Counted from the stretch's first letter, positions 54,415 to 64,000 are shown. The stretch is DNA of 64,000 nt from Laccaria trichodermophora (GCA_018417955.1 JACTVC010000021.1:1-64000); one strand, 5' to 3'. Notes: generated from the sequence alone by a model not told the origin. Translations and numbers: made by a program.

Positions 54415-55836
54415 CTAGTTTGCGGGGGCGGATTGGCTGCGTCGTGTATCAGCTCCAGCTATACACACTCCACGACGAGAGGCAAACCTTGAAACGACTT
54501 GACCCAGCACCCACGCAACCTCCTCAACAGCAGCTACCCAACCCAGATCTTGCCCGCAATCTTCTAAGCCTTCTGCCCACCACACTAAGGTCGCCATTAC
54601 GGTAAGGAATGCATTTCTTCCATGCTTCCTCATAGTTGTCCACCCGCCATCTCCCTCTGAACGCATTCGGTGGGATGAGTTCAGCGCGCCATCGACACCT
54701 GCAACCTCACGCCAAACCGGCTGCAAGCCCTTCCACCACTTCCACCAATGTTGCTCGAATAAGCGCGTGTCGACGATCTTGGGTTGTGACTTTCGTCCTC
54801 GAGCGACCCACCACGCTACTTCTGTTGGTCTGTTAGTAGGTGCAAATCCTGCAGAGCGTGAACCGGCTTGGAAAGAAGTGTGGCTCTCCATTTGAATGTA
54901 AGTGTTGAGAGCTTTAGTAAAGGGTGTGCCGAGATCCTTGGCAGTGAGAAGGTCGTATCCATCGCGGAACCATTCCGGCCAAGAGGGGTCAGTTTTAGTG
55001 AGGGAGGCGGTGGTGAGCTGCGATATGCGAGGGGAGCTAGGAGGGTGAGCTGTGTCACCCTGAAGAGGGGGAGGATACGAATCCCCAGCGTCGAGCAATC
55101 GTGGGGTGTCAGCCTGAGGAGTAGTTGCGATGGTCGTTGAGCTGTCAACCGTTGACGTGTTGATGCGGACGTCGTTACCATTGATGGCGGAAGCAGAAGC
55201 TTGGGTCTTCTTCCAGCGACTCGGGTCCATGGATATCTTGCTGCTAGTTCTCCCTGACCTGGTCCTGAAAGCTGGGACCTCACCCTCAATATCACCACTC
55301 TCGTCGTCGCCGTTGTCGCTGCCATCGCTGTCATCGCCGTCCTCCTCGGTGTTGGTGGGAGACTCAGCATCAGAATGAGATGGATTTGACTCCCCATCGG
55401 ATGTGATTGCCGAAATGTCGCCCTTCTTCGATACGCGTGCCCTCTTTGCCTTCTTTGCCGGGTTCTTCTTACTTTTCTTAGCCTTTCGCTTGCGTCGTGT
55501 TTTCAAGTCCGCGGAGTCAGAAGTCGGGGCAGAGGGCATAGTCAACGGTGTGGGTGATAGCTGTGGAGATGGAGGTGGCGAGTCTGAGGGTAATGGTCCT
55601 GATGGTCCTGCAGTCGGATGTTCAGTGGGTGGAACGAGGGCGCGTGCCCGTTGGTGTTCCACAGCTTGTAGATAATTAACAACGACAAAAAAAATGAATG
55701 ACAACAGAGGCTTACTGTAACACGTAGAAACAAAACTCGCGAAAGCGTTCTTAGCGGCATCCCACGTCTCCTTTTCAGCGAAGGGCCAAAGCTTCGGTGA
55801 TGGGGCGAGGTTGGTGCCATGGTGAATACTAGTCAA
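54415..55836 (-). CDS. Hypothetical protein of a family I associate with Agaricomycetes
   Basis: A 473-codon frame from 55836 to 54415. The N-terminal segment LWPFAEKETWDAAKNAFASF is followed by what is most likely a 51-bp in-frame intron (55665-55715, GTAAG donor), then a Pro/Ser-rich part, a basic stretch (RRKRKAKKSKKNPAKKAKRA, possibly nuclear localising) and an acidic Asp/Ser tract. The C-terminal half has DPSWPEWFRDGYDLL, NTYIQMESHTSFQ, HWWKWWKGLQPVWR and a Trp-rich helical end, a pattern I recall from expanded mushroom families of unknown function. No lesion is seen. Role unknown; a link to transposons is possible but unproven. Confidence 0.55.
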   Translation of the reverse strand: MTSIHHGTNLAPSPKLWPFAEKETWDAAKNAFASFVSTCYSKPLLSFIFFVVVNYLQAVEHQRARALVPPTEHPTAGPSGPLPSDSPPPSPQLSPTPLTMPSAPTSDSADLKTRRKRKAKKSKKNPAKKAKRARVSKKGDISAITSDGESNPSHSDAESPTNTEEDGDDSDGSDNGDDESGDIEGEVPAFRTRSGRTSSKISMDPSRWKKTQASASAINGNDVRINTSTVDSSTTIATTPQADTPRLLDAGDSYPPPLQGDTAHPPSSPRISQLTTASLTKTDPSWPEWFRDGYDLLTAKDLGTPFTKALNTYIQMESHTSFQAGSRSAGFAPTNRPTEVAWWVARGRKSQPKIVDTRLFEQHWWKWWKGLQPVWREVAGVDGALNSSHRMRSEGDGGWTTMRKHGRNAFLTVMATLVWWAEGLEDCGQDLGWVAAVEEVAWVLGQVVSRFASRRGVCIAGADTRRSQSAPAN

Positions 55837-55962
55837 GGTTTGTTAGACCCCCGAAACATTTGTGACGAAGCAGAACAAACCCAATTATGTTCAGCTGGCC
55901 CTTTTTCTTCGGCTCAGGACCCCCAATCAGCACCGACAAGTGCATGCCGATCGACTCCCCGA
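55837..55962. other. Short spacer between the minus-strand gene and the candidate LTR
   Basis: Nothing recognised. It would hold the promoter of the 54415-55836 gene. Confidence 0.3.
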
Positions 55963-56092
55963 TGTAACGGTGTGCTAGTATAAGCTACTCTTGCGTGACC
56001 TAGGATCATCGTATTTACTTCTGTTTACTTCTCACTATATAGTGTCGCTTACAAAATAAATAACACACTTTGCAACCACATCATATATTACA
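55963..56092 (+). repeat. Candidate short LTR (130 bp)
   Basis: It begins TGTAACGG and ends TATATTACA, so the termini form the inverted pair TGTAA/TTACA found in many fungal LTRs. It includes a TATA-like CACTATATAGTG (56033-56044) and an AATAAA signal at 56055-56060. A TGG-initiated possible primer-binding site follows two bases after it. The partner LTR would be beyond the window, so this is an inference from one copy. Confidence 0.5.
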
Positions 56093-59000
56093 TGTGGACG
56101 GAGTCACCCCTTTTCTGTACGGCTAGGCAGCCTTATGCCTCCCCTCCGGGATACAAGAGTCCTGCGCCGGGTGACCGCGCCCCAGTTCCTGGGTCACAGG
56201 ATAAACTACACGTGGTACCGCTTTGCGGCACCACGTTACGAACTCTTTCACGCGTACCACGAATATTCTCCGCCGCCATCTCGCACTCGCGCCTTCGTCA
56301 AGAAGTCCCGAATCGCCCTACGGTTTCACAATGGTGGGGGCACCGCGGACTTCATCAAGATGAAGTCCCAGAGTGCAAAGACTCGGAGAAACTACATAAG
56401 GCAAGTCTGATTGACAGATCCTGTCAACTCATGACACCTTCCAGAATTCCCAACTCCCAAGTAAACCTAAACCCTAACACAGGCGAGAAAACCGTTGTCC
56501 ACGCCTCGCATGATGCTCCCACATCCTCGTTAGCGCGAATATCCGCTGCTTTCGAGGGCAACAACTCTGCCTCTCCCTTCCCCACATTAGCGTGGATACC
56601 CGCTGCGTTCGAGGAACATGACTCGGTTACGACAGACAACGGCTCACAGCCTCCAAAAACCCTAACGACACCAAAGAAGCAACCTCTCCCACCCGACACG
56701 AGCTATGCCCACTGCAGTTGTGCGAGGAACTGCCCTCGCCAGGTCCTTGAAAGCCAAACGATCGTACCCCTAGAGAAATTTCCATTCCGTCAATGCCCTA
56801 TCGACTACACAAACCCTCGATCGTGCAAAGACACCAACCCAGTCAGCCAATCCACTCTGGAGACCTCGTTAGCGCGAATAATCGCTGCTTCTGAGGGCAA
56901 TGATTCAGCTATGACAGACGACGCCTCTTCACTTCCCCTATCCATGTTAGCACGTACATCTGTAGCTTTCGAAGATAACACCTTAGCCATGACAGACGTC
57001 GACCCTACACCGTCTCTACCCACGTTAGCGCGTACATCCGCTGCTTCCGAGGGTAACCACCCAAATCCGATGGATGACCTCTTCGTGCCTCTTACATCCA
57101 ACATTTTGGAGGGTGATGAAGTAGCTATGAGGAACTATGACTCGGTGCCTCCCATGCTCGCCACAGCATTCTTATCGACGGCTGTATCACTGGAGGAATT
57201 CCCTTCCCGTCATCGCCCTAATCACCAATTGCCACCATTTAAACCAGGCGTCTGCGGGCAGATCACTTCGTTGTCCTATTCGACGAAATGGACAATCTAC
57301 CCTTCCGATGGCGACCGCCATAAGATCGAATTCCGCAATACCAACCGTTCTACTAGTCACGAAATCGTAGCGTCAATAAGGTCTAGGGAAAGGGGGAAGG
57401 GAATGTCGATGACAGAAGAGCCTGGTATTGAAGTCGATTCTCCCTCTTGTAGTAACCCCATACTCTCGAAAGCGCGAACACCCGCTGCTTTCAAGAGCAA
57501 TAGTTTGACTACGATGGACAACGACTATACTCTTTCCATACCCATGTTAGCGCATATGCCCGCTGCTTTCGGGGATAACGACCCAACCATAATACCCTTT
57601 AAGGAATCCTCACTCTATCAATACCCGAGCATTGACCCAGCCAACCAATTCATCCCGGAAAGCTCGTTAGCGCGAAACCCGGCAGCCTCCAAGGACGAGA
57701 CGACAGACTATCAAACTACCCTAGCCATTCCTAGACCCTTGGTAGCGCGACTGCCCGCAGCTTATGAGGGTAATCACCCAGTTACAAAGGACGACCACCC
57801 CATACCCTCCATACCTGCGATAGCGCGACTACCCATTGCTTTCGAGAGTAATCTCTCTGTTACAATGGATGACAACTTTACGGCTTCCTGCCCCGTGATA
57901 GCGCGATTGCTCGCTGCTCTCGAGAGCGACAATCTGACTAGGATAAATGACGGCTCTTCAACCTCCATATCTACAATAACACGAACATTCGCCATTTCCG
58001 AGGGTAACGATGTGGCTACGACAGACCGTGGTTCCAGCTCTTCTGTAACCATGGCGTCATCAGAGCGACTGGAGAGTAGTCCTCCAAATTCTCTGGAACT
58101 ATCAAGCATGGAAGACATCACTAATGGATGCTCAATGAATCCGGCTCTCCCCATCAACTCAAGCTCCGCCCGTTGCGATTACTGGTCCTGCTGCCGCCTG
58201 CAAAGCCCTGTTAACAAGAATTTACCCGTGCTGGCGACCCAAGTAATGGTGGCGTCGAAGGAATTTCCACCCTGTCAACGCCCTCATCACCAATCGCCTC
58301 CTGTTAAACCTGGCGGCCACCAAACCAGTGTGATTACCCTCTTGGATCAAGCCGCCTCTAAAAGGGCGAACTCATTACCTGTGCTCATAGAGAAAGGTGC
58401 GAACAAAGTGTTCGCCACTCGTAAGGGCGCAGACAACCTGAGCAACAGCGTCAGTGTCTCATACTATCCAGCTAATCATGATTTCGTGATGCTGTCAATG
58501 CCTAGAAGAGAAAAGAGAAAGGGAGCAGCAATGAAAGAGGAACATGTTTCTGATGCCGCTTACCTCTGGGACAATAGTCCTTCATCTCCATCTGACCATA
58601 CACTTTTGGAATGGCGCTCGCTGTTCAAGCTCGGTCAGGCAGATCTATCCTCGAATTCCGCAGCTGTCCAATACGTGAATATGTTGTCTGTGCTCAGTAA
58701 AGACACGACTAAGATTCTCGCTATTCTGGAGAGCGCGAACAACTCTAAAATGATTGCTCCCCGCAAGATGACGCGAAGGCCCTGGTCCACCAATGTGAAC
58801 CTACTCATTATCCTCCATGCAGCATCCCAATTTAAGATTAGGTTCAACAAAAATCAGTCGTCTTTACGGAGCCGAACTGATAAAAAGGACGAGCTGGAAA
58901 TAACGTCGGTAGAACACAAGAGCACAACTGAATCTCATGCGGCTCCACAGGATTCTAAACTCACTTCCCCTTTCAATAACAATTCTATGTGCATATCCCA

Positions 59001-62000
59001 GCCCGAGTCGACGAGTTCCCACGTCCTAGACGATATGGGAATGTGCCCGAACCCCGTCGCTCCGCTAAGCATGAATTACTTACCTGTCCTCGGCAAGGGT
59101 GCAATTAATCTACTTGCTGCTTTCACTAGCGCAGTCAATCATAGTCCCAAACCGACCACCTCGAGTAAGATGAATCAAAGGTCTTCGGCTATGGGCGCGA
59201 CGCAGCTCGCTGCCTTGAGACGAAGTCCATGGAGACTAACGTTAGACCTTGCTCGAACAACCATGAAGAACGATAACAATCAGAAGAAGTTCACGGAATT
59301 GAGATTCAAGGGGGATGAAAACCAGATGCTCCCCTTTTGTCAGACCAGAGCGAGAAATGAGCCTTACAACACTCGACGAAAGCATGAGAGTTCATTCAAG
59401 TTTAGTGCGGTCCTCGAGGACAATGAGGAGGTCAAGGATCTATTCGACTTGGCGAATCCTACTACCGCTCCAGTGAAACACTCTCCTGGACTCTTTGGCT
59501 CCACCATGAATGATAATGTTCTGTTTTCATCAAGCTTGTTGAACGAATCACTCCTAAATCAAATGAAAGACGAATGTGATCGGTCAAGAAATACTATTGA
59601 GTTAGTATACGTAGCTTTGGAGGTACACTGTTGGGAACACTTGGACGTAACTAAACGAAATTCAGCCAGCCAAGACATCAGTTTGGAGATCCTAGCCAGA
59701 TGTATCAACCTGATCTTCTCTTATGAAGTCGAACATAACCAACTGCTAGAACCTTCCCAAGTAGTTGCGACCATTCATGTAGTCCTACGAGCCCTAGAAG
59801 AATTCGTTCCGGATCATCAGATTACCTCTTCGCAGTCGCTGACTACTCAAACAAGTCGAGCCAGAACTCCCCCACTCAACCTAGTGTTACGAAATTATCC
59901 GGCTAAGACCTCCAAACGCTTAGTACAGGAAACCAACACACTTTCATGGATGCATGAAGTGAATTCCGATCAGAGGACCACCGGCTTCCACGAACCGACA
60001 AGAGTACTATGGCTATTCATCCCTGGTAGCAGAACTATTAGGAGACAAGTTGGGAAGCTCTTCGCCAAACTGGAGTACTCCGATGAAATACTGAAGGACT
60101 TGCAAATCCTGAGAAAGCTTACTACTCACCAACCATGCCGAACACAGAATTCGAACAAGGGAGCCGAATTAGACACTACTAGAAAATCGCCAACCCGCTC
60201 CGCGAAACTGAATTTTACACGAAGTTTTACTTTGAGTAAAGGACAAGGCGTCAGGAGGGCTCCAACACAGTGGCCGGAAGTAACGATGGCAAAAGAATCT
60301 GTCGTGAGGAGGCTTCCGGTGTGGACGGCAACCTCGAATGACAGCTCGAGGACGGTAGCTCCTCGTGACAATGATAATGAGCTCAGGGTGCCTGCTGCGT
60401 ACAGAACGCGCATATCAAGCCCTAAGACATGCAGTCGCTCTTATCAGTTTGAAAGTGATCTATCGCGCATCCTACTTGCTGCGAAGATAGTCCCAAGGGT
60501 AACAAAAGAAGCGAACCTTATTCGTGAAACCAAAACCAATACTAGAGCTTGGCGAGCTGGGGGGATAAAAGCTAGGAACCTTAAATCTAGTCTCAATCGG
60601 CCGTTCGAAGATAGCTTCTTACACGATAACCCCAAGTGTTCCCCTCGAAATCACCCTCGTTTTCGGAGTACTCTTCCGAAGGCTCCTAATGCACCGTTAA
60701 ATTGGGGCCCCAAGGAGGTAGAAGTAGTCGATACCCCATGCTCAGAGAAGTGGGCGGAGGCGGAGCCCTATATTCCTGTTTATGAAGAAGACGAGGTAGC
60801 GAAAACGTCTGCCCCTCTTTCGTCGAGAGAGGACTTTGAAACTGCATGGGATCGAAACGTCCTCAGTTACCCTACCAGATACGGCAGAAAGTTAATAGGA
60901 GGGTCCATGGGGCGCGAGTTATCCGCAGCCTCGGTCCAGAATATCCATAGAGAATTTGTAATTCAGATCATACCTGCCAAGATGCGAACCGTCGACTACG
61001 AGAAGGCAGTAAGCTCTACAAAGCCGAATAAAATTAGCAAAAAGGAATACGTAAGAGATAGAGCCTTGGACGACTCCTTTGATCAACCCTATCCCTTGCA
61101 AAACGTGGCGGTTCGCGTGACTTTCAATGGTATAGGCAAAAGGATAGTAAAAAAAACTGTTGTAACCCATACTATTCCATCCCATCGATGCGTAAGAGCG
61201 GTCAAGGTTATCAGATTCCTGCATGCCATCATTGTAATGGACGACGACTCACCCCTAGACGAAGAAATTCTCGACAACATAATTCAAGGTTTAGCGGCCA
61301 TGAAGAATCTAATGGCGGCTACTCCTAAGTATGACGTCGGCTTTGAAAGCGAACATAACGAATCTCGAGAACCTAAGACGTCGGTGGGTTCAAGAGATCT
61401 GTTAAGTGATGACAAGAGTGGGACAATAGATCTTGAACCCAGAACTCCTGAGGAGTATCGAGAAGGGTTATCGGAGAGGTTACGCAGCAATGCTACAACT
61501 TTCGGAGTTAGCCGTCACATAGGGTACATAGACGCGCGAGTCCTCATACTGCTGCTCCTCAACGCCCAACCAATCCCTGAACCAAAATGCGGTGCCTCAC
61601 TCGCAAGAGAAGAAATCATAGATCGACAGCGTGGGACTTGGATTGGAAGAGGAGTAATCAGACCATCCACCCACTCCGAGTCAGGGAAATGCTTAGAGCC
61701 TAGCACAAAACCTGTGCTCGATGAACTCTCTATGTCTCGACAGTCGGAGATCACGCAGGTGTTATTGAGGGCACGGACAGCGCCACCTTCCTTGGACCAT
61801 TCAGCTGACACTCAGTTGGCTTTGCGTTACCCGTCAAGACTACAAGTTCTGACCCCGTTTCTATTGCTCGTCGCATTCGGATTTCGCAAAAACCGGCTTG
61901 AAATCAAATCATTAAATGAACGGGGGGCTACTCTGGATGAGGATTCTGTCCGACTAATCACCTACTGGAGCAGAACGGCGTTGAGATCGACTGAATGCAA

Positions 62001-64000
62001 TTACGACGCCATAGGTCATGAAACCCTTGCCATGAAAAGGAATCTCGTGGAATACGCTGCCCTACTAGTCGGGGCGCGAGCTCACGAACACGCCAATCGT
62101 CGAGAGGCAGCGTGGGGGGCAGTGATTACCGCTCACCCAGACCTCAGGATTGTACGCCGAGCAAGTCGGGTCTGCTCTATTGATAATCCTCTATCATGGC
62201 TAATACGAAGCAACTATCAAATAGCAACGTGGAGAGTGGTGCCTAGGATTGTACGCCAAGCAGAACAAAAAGAAGTCGCCGTACCAACTAACCCCGCTGC
62301 CCTAGCTGCAAATAGGGCGCGAGTTCACGGGAGCCCCAGACGTCAAATTGAAGTACGGGGGGCAACACCTGTCATTCACCACAATGTTAGGCCTGTACGT
62401 CGAGCTGTGGCGGGACGAGAGGCTGTATACCGAAGCATTGCTCAAGGATTAGATGATTTAAAGCTTGTCGAAACAACGGTCGAAGCTCATACTCACCTCA
62501 ATCCTGAGACTACACCTGACACAAGATGTCCAACCGCACAGGCTTCGGCACATTTGCACTTGGACCGTCACGATCCTGCAGTAAAAAACGGATGGAAGTA
62601 TCAATATACGACCATATTGCCTGAATTCGACTCGGACGGGATTGCTCCGTTAGAGTACGATACAACGGCGGAGAACATTGCTCGAAACCCAGCGTACTCA
62701 ATCGGTACCCGCATTTCTGATGAATCTCAGGCCAATTCGATCACGGCGTCTAAACCTACGTTCCGTGCCATGCAACAGGAAACCATTCACGAACCGAGTA
62801 GTCATACGAGTTGCAAGCTCGCAGCTGAAGCGAAGCGCGAAGCCTGGATAAGAACCATGAGTGAGAGTCTCAGTGGAAGTTCGAGCTCCGGCGAGACAAA
62901 GGACGATACTGTCGTAAATGATCTCGAAGATATTCCAACGCGCTCCAAGGTCGACTCTAGGACTCACCAGATAGGAGTCAGACCTTATGAATTTCCGCGG
63001 GACGAGGATTATGCAAGACAATGGCAACAGCGCACCCCAGTAGACCTGAAAATCCACAAGGAGATTACGAAAGGCAATAGGACGAATGAACCTTGCCCCA
63101 CTCCTCATTATACTAGGGAGTTATTCTATGAGAAACTCTCAAACCCCACGAGCTATCATCATGGAGGACAAAATGAGCCTCCATATCTCATCTACGATGG
63201 ATGGGAAATATGTCCATATGTACCCGAGTTAGAAGTTGACTATATATTATGTTATATGCTTAGATCTCAGGCTTCATATGGGAGAACTCCCTCTGGATCT
63301 CGCCGCTTTATAGCGCGACTACAAAGGTTGTTTTTCTGTGTGCTCGAGTCAGTAGTCAACTCTATGGCACGACGGAAACATGGATCTCCATATGAGAATA
63401 CACACGCAGGTCCCCGCCGCTTCACAGCGCGATCACAAGAATGGTTATCCCAGCCATTCAATAGGAAGAATGTTGAAACTTGCACGCCTACTTTTGAGGC
63501 TCAGTGGAAGATTAACTCTGATCCCTCTGATCTAACGGGCGTGTTACCGTTCATGCGTAGTATTCCATCGCAGACCTTCCCATTAGTAGTAATGAAAGCC
63601 ATGTTGACGGAGCTACCAGCCGCAGGTCCCAGGGAGCGAAAAGAATTCGCCAGACCTTCTATTGAAGGAGTTGTTAACGTATTTGGATTACCTGGAACTG
63701 TCGCTTCAAGCCAAGACAATCTTGCGCTTGCATCAACAAACCACCCGCTAACGGAGGGACAAGTGGAAATTTGCAATACGACTACGGAGCAGACGTTTCG
63801 CGTTTACGATTCCCCTGCTGAGAAGAGCGAGTCGAATGGGCTCCGAGCCCTGATTTATGCGTACTACCACGGCTTACAGTCTTCCACCAAATGGTTTCGG
63901 AATCATACCCTATCGACGAGATGTAATCGAATAACATCCACTGTGAGCGTGACAATGTCAAAGAACAAACCTCCACACAGACCCTCTCTGCTTAGTCAAC
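56092..64000 (+). CDS. Giant ORF of unknown function, open to the window edge (>=2,636 codons)
   Basis: From ATG 56092 I read every codon to 64000 without meeting a stop; an internal ATG at 56431 is an alternative start. No domain is recognisable: no protease DT/SG, RT YxDD, RNase H or integrase motif, and no transmembrane segment is obvious. Residues ~145-645 hold about twelve imperfect copies of LARxPAAxEGN (e.g. SLARISAAFEGN, PTLARTSAASEGN, PLVARLPAAYEGN). Other repeats: EEFPSRHRPNHQLPP and KEFPPCQRPHHQSPP, and SGSRRFIARLQ and AGPRRFTARSQ near the visible end. It is rich in Ser, Arg, Asn, Thr and Pro. It starts at the end of a candidate LTR, so it may be the coding region of a large retroelement, but a host gene is not excluded. 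Confidence 0.85.
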   Translation, partial: MWTESPLFCTARQPYASPPGYKSPAPGDRAPVPGSQDKLHVVPLCGTTLRTLSRVPRIFSAAISHSRLRQEVPNRPTVSQWWGHRGLHQDEVPECKDSEKLHKASLIDRSCQLMTPSRIPNSQVNLNPNTGEKTVVHASHDAPTSSLARISAAFEGNNSASPFPTLAWIPAAFEEHDSVTTDNGSQPPKTLTTPKKQPLPPDTSYAHCSCARNCPRQVLESQTIVPLEKFPFRQCPIDYTNPRSCKDTNPVSQSTLETSLARIIAASEGNDSAMTDDASSLPLSMLARTSVAFEDNTLAMTDVDPTPSLPTLARTSAASEGNHPNPMDDLFVPLTSNILEGDEVAMRNYDSVPPMLATAFLSTAVSLEEFPSRHRPNHQLPPFKPGVCGQITSLSYSTKWTIYPSDGDRHKIEFRNTNRSTSHEIVASIRSRERGKGMSMTEEPGIEVDSPSCSNPILSKARTPAAFKSNSLTTMDNDYTLSIPMLAHMPAAFGDNDPTIIPFKESSLYQYPSIDPANQFIPESSLARNPAASKDETTDYQTTLAIPRPLVARLPAAYEGNHPVTKDDHPIPSIPAIARLPIAFESNLSVTMDDNFTASCPVIARLLAALESDNLTRINDGSSTSISTITRTFAISEGNDVATTDRGSSSSVTMASSERLESSPPNSLELSSMEDITNGCSMNPALPINSSSARCDYWSCCRLQSPVNKNLPVLATQVMVASKEFPPCQRPHHQSPPVKPGGHQTSVITLLDQAASKRANSLPVLIEKGANKVFATRKGADNLSNSVSVSYYPANHDFVMLSMPRREKRKGAAMKEEHVSDAAYLWDNSPSSPSDHTLLEWRSLFKLGQADLSSNSAAVQYVNMLSVLSKDTTKILAILESANNSKMIAPRKMTRRPWSTNVNLLIILHAASQFKIRFNKNQSSLRSRTDKKDELEITSVEHKSTTESHAAPQDSKLTSPFNNNSMCISQPESTSSHVLDDMGMCPNPVAPLSMNYLPVLGKGAINLLAAFTSAVNHSPKPTTSSKMNQRSSAMGATQLAALRRSPWRLTLDLARTTMKNDNNQKKFTELRFKGDENQMLPFCQTRARNEPYNTRRKHESSFKFSAVLEDNEEVKDLFDLANPTTAPVKHSPGLFGSTMNDNVLFSSSLLNESLLNQMKDECDRSRNTIELVYVALEVHCWEHLDVTKRNSASQDISLEILARCINLIFSYEVEHNQLLEPSQVVATIHVVLRALEEFVPDHQITSSQSLTTQTSRARTPPLNLVLRNYPAKTSKRLVQETNTLSWMHEVNSDQRTTGFHEPTRVLWLFIPGSRTIRRQVGKLFAKLEYSDEILKDLQILRKLTTHQPCRTQNSNKGAELDTTRKSPTRSAKLNFTRSFTLSKGQGVRRAPTQWPEVTMAKESVVRRLPVWTATSNDSSRTVAPRDNDNELRVPAAYRTRISSPKTCSRSYQFESDLSRILLAAKIVPRVTKEANLIRETKTNTRAWRAGGIKARNLKSSLNRPFEDSFLHDNPKCSPRNHPRFRSTLPKAPNAPLNWGPKEVEVVDTPCSEKWAEAEPYIPVYEEDEVAKTSAPLSSREDFETAWDRNVLSYPTRYGRKLIGGSMGRELSAASVQNIHREFVIQIIPAKMRTVDYEKAVSSTKPNKISKKEYVRDRALDDSFDQPYPLQNVAVRVTFNGIGKRIVKKTVVTHTIPSHRCVRAVKVIRFLHAIIVMDDDSPLDEEILDNIIQGLAAMKNLMAATPKYDVGFESEHNESREPKTSVGSRDLLSDDKSGTIDLEPRTPEEYREGLSERLRSNATTFGVSRHIGYIDARVLILLLLNAQPIPEPKCGASLAREEIIDRQRGTWIGRGVIRPSTHSESGKCLEPSTKPVLDELSMSRQSEITQVLLRARTAPPSLDHSADTQLALRYPSRLQVLTPFLLLVAFGFRKNRLEIKSLNERGATLDEDSVRLITYWSRTALRSTECNYDAIGHETLAMKRNLVEYAALLVGARAHEHANRREAAWGAVITAHPDLRIVRRASRVCSIDNPLSWLIRSNYQIATWRVVPRIVRQAEQKEVAVPTNPAALAANRARVHGSPRRQIEVRGATPVIHHNVRPVRRAVAGREAVYRSIAQGLDDLKLVETTVEAHTHLNPETTPDTRCPTAQASAHLHLDRHDPAVKNGWKYQYTTILPEFDSDGIAPLEYDTTAENIARNPAYSIGTRISDESQANSITASKPTFRAMQQETIHEPSSHTSCKLAAEAKREAWIRTMSESLSGSSSSGETKDDTVVNDLEDIPTRSKVDSRTHQIGVRPYEFPRDEDYARQWQQRTPVDLKIHKEITKGNRTNEPCPTPHYTRELFYEKLSNPTSYHHGGQNEPPYLIYDGWEICPYVPELEVDYILCYMLRSQASYGRTPSGSRRFIARLQRLFFCVLESVVNSMARRKHGSPYENTHAGPRRFTARSQEWLSQPFNRKNVETCTPTFEAQWKINSDPSDLTGVLPFMRSIPSQTFPLVVMKAMLTELPAAGPRERKEFARPSIEGVVNVFGLPGTVASSQDNLALASTNHPLTEGQVEICNTTTEQTFRVYDSPAEKSESNGLRALIYAYYHGLQSSTKWFRNHTLSTRCNRITSTVSVTMSKNKPPHRPSLLSQ
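56095..56110 (+). other. Candidate primer-binding site after the short LTR
   Basis: TGGACGGAGTCACCCC begins with TGG two bases after the LTR end, as needed to pair with a tRNA CCA tail. It also lies inside the first codons of the giant ORF. The tRNA is not identified. Confidence 0.4.

Noticed and set aside
56135..56410. 91-codon plus ORF
   Set aside because: Lies in another frame across the start of the giant ORF and shows no recognisable features.
57774..63976. Minus-strand ORFs of 60-140 codons opposite the giant ORF
   Set aside because: Antisense shadows of a long constrained frame; none is recognisable.

Overview
The window looks like repeat-rich nuclear DNA of a mushroom-forming basidiomycete (Agaricomycetes). 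The grounds are 50-60 bp GT-AG introns that restore reading frames, a NACHT-WD40 NLR-type gene, a transposon with KDZ-type cysteine-cluster (CxC) motifs, fungal hAT and MULE transposases, and several LTR retrotransposons. Species cannot be named from the sequence.

Layout. Bases 1-~40,080 are two diverged tandem copies of one segment. Unit 1 reads: a Pro/Ser-rich gene of unknown function ('gene X', minus strand, 1-1400), a flavin-containing monooxygenase (FMO, plus, ~2066-4762), a second gene X fragment (4952-5986) split by a Tc1/mariner-type MITE, a short UBR7-like exon, a MULE transposase C-terminal half (7897-9035) and an NLR gene (9432-16420) with 25 near-identical WD40 repeats plus a partial one. 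A dead hAT transposase (~17,058-19,960) and a 713-bp non-autonomous element with a perfect 8-bp target-site duplication follow. Unit 2 repeats the series: gene X copy B, FMO pseudogene, gene X copy D (split by a 9.07-kb Ty3/gypsy element, 27287-36360), a MULE relic, and an NLR 5' relic that breaks off at ~40,082.

From ~40,550 on, the window is almost all mobile DNA: a cluster of tRNA-derived (SINE-like) segments; a gag-protease ORF (42222-53390) interrupted by a complete 7,060-bp KDZ-class transposon (43016-50075) with 48-bp TIRs and an 8-bp TSD whose removal would leave the gag frame continuous; and one minus-strand gene of a hypothetical family (54415-55836).

At 55963-56092 lies a candidate 130-bp LTR. 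Directly from its end an open frame runs without a stop to the window edge (56092-64000, at least 2,636 codons). It has no domain I can recognise and carries internal peptide repeats. It is easy to miss because its stop lies outside the window. It is the strongest candidate here for something undescribed.

The genes do not form one pathway. The common theme is nested insertion, tandem duplication, and decay in which many nonsense codons are TGA where Arg (CGA) is expected, as CpG deamination or a RIP-like process would give. Genes that still look coding are FMO copy 1, the two KDZ-element genes, the interrupted gag-protease, the 54415-55836 gene and the giant ORF. The NLR WD40 domain is intact although upstream exons carry lesions.
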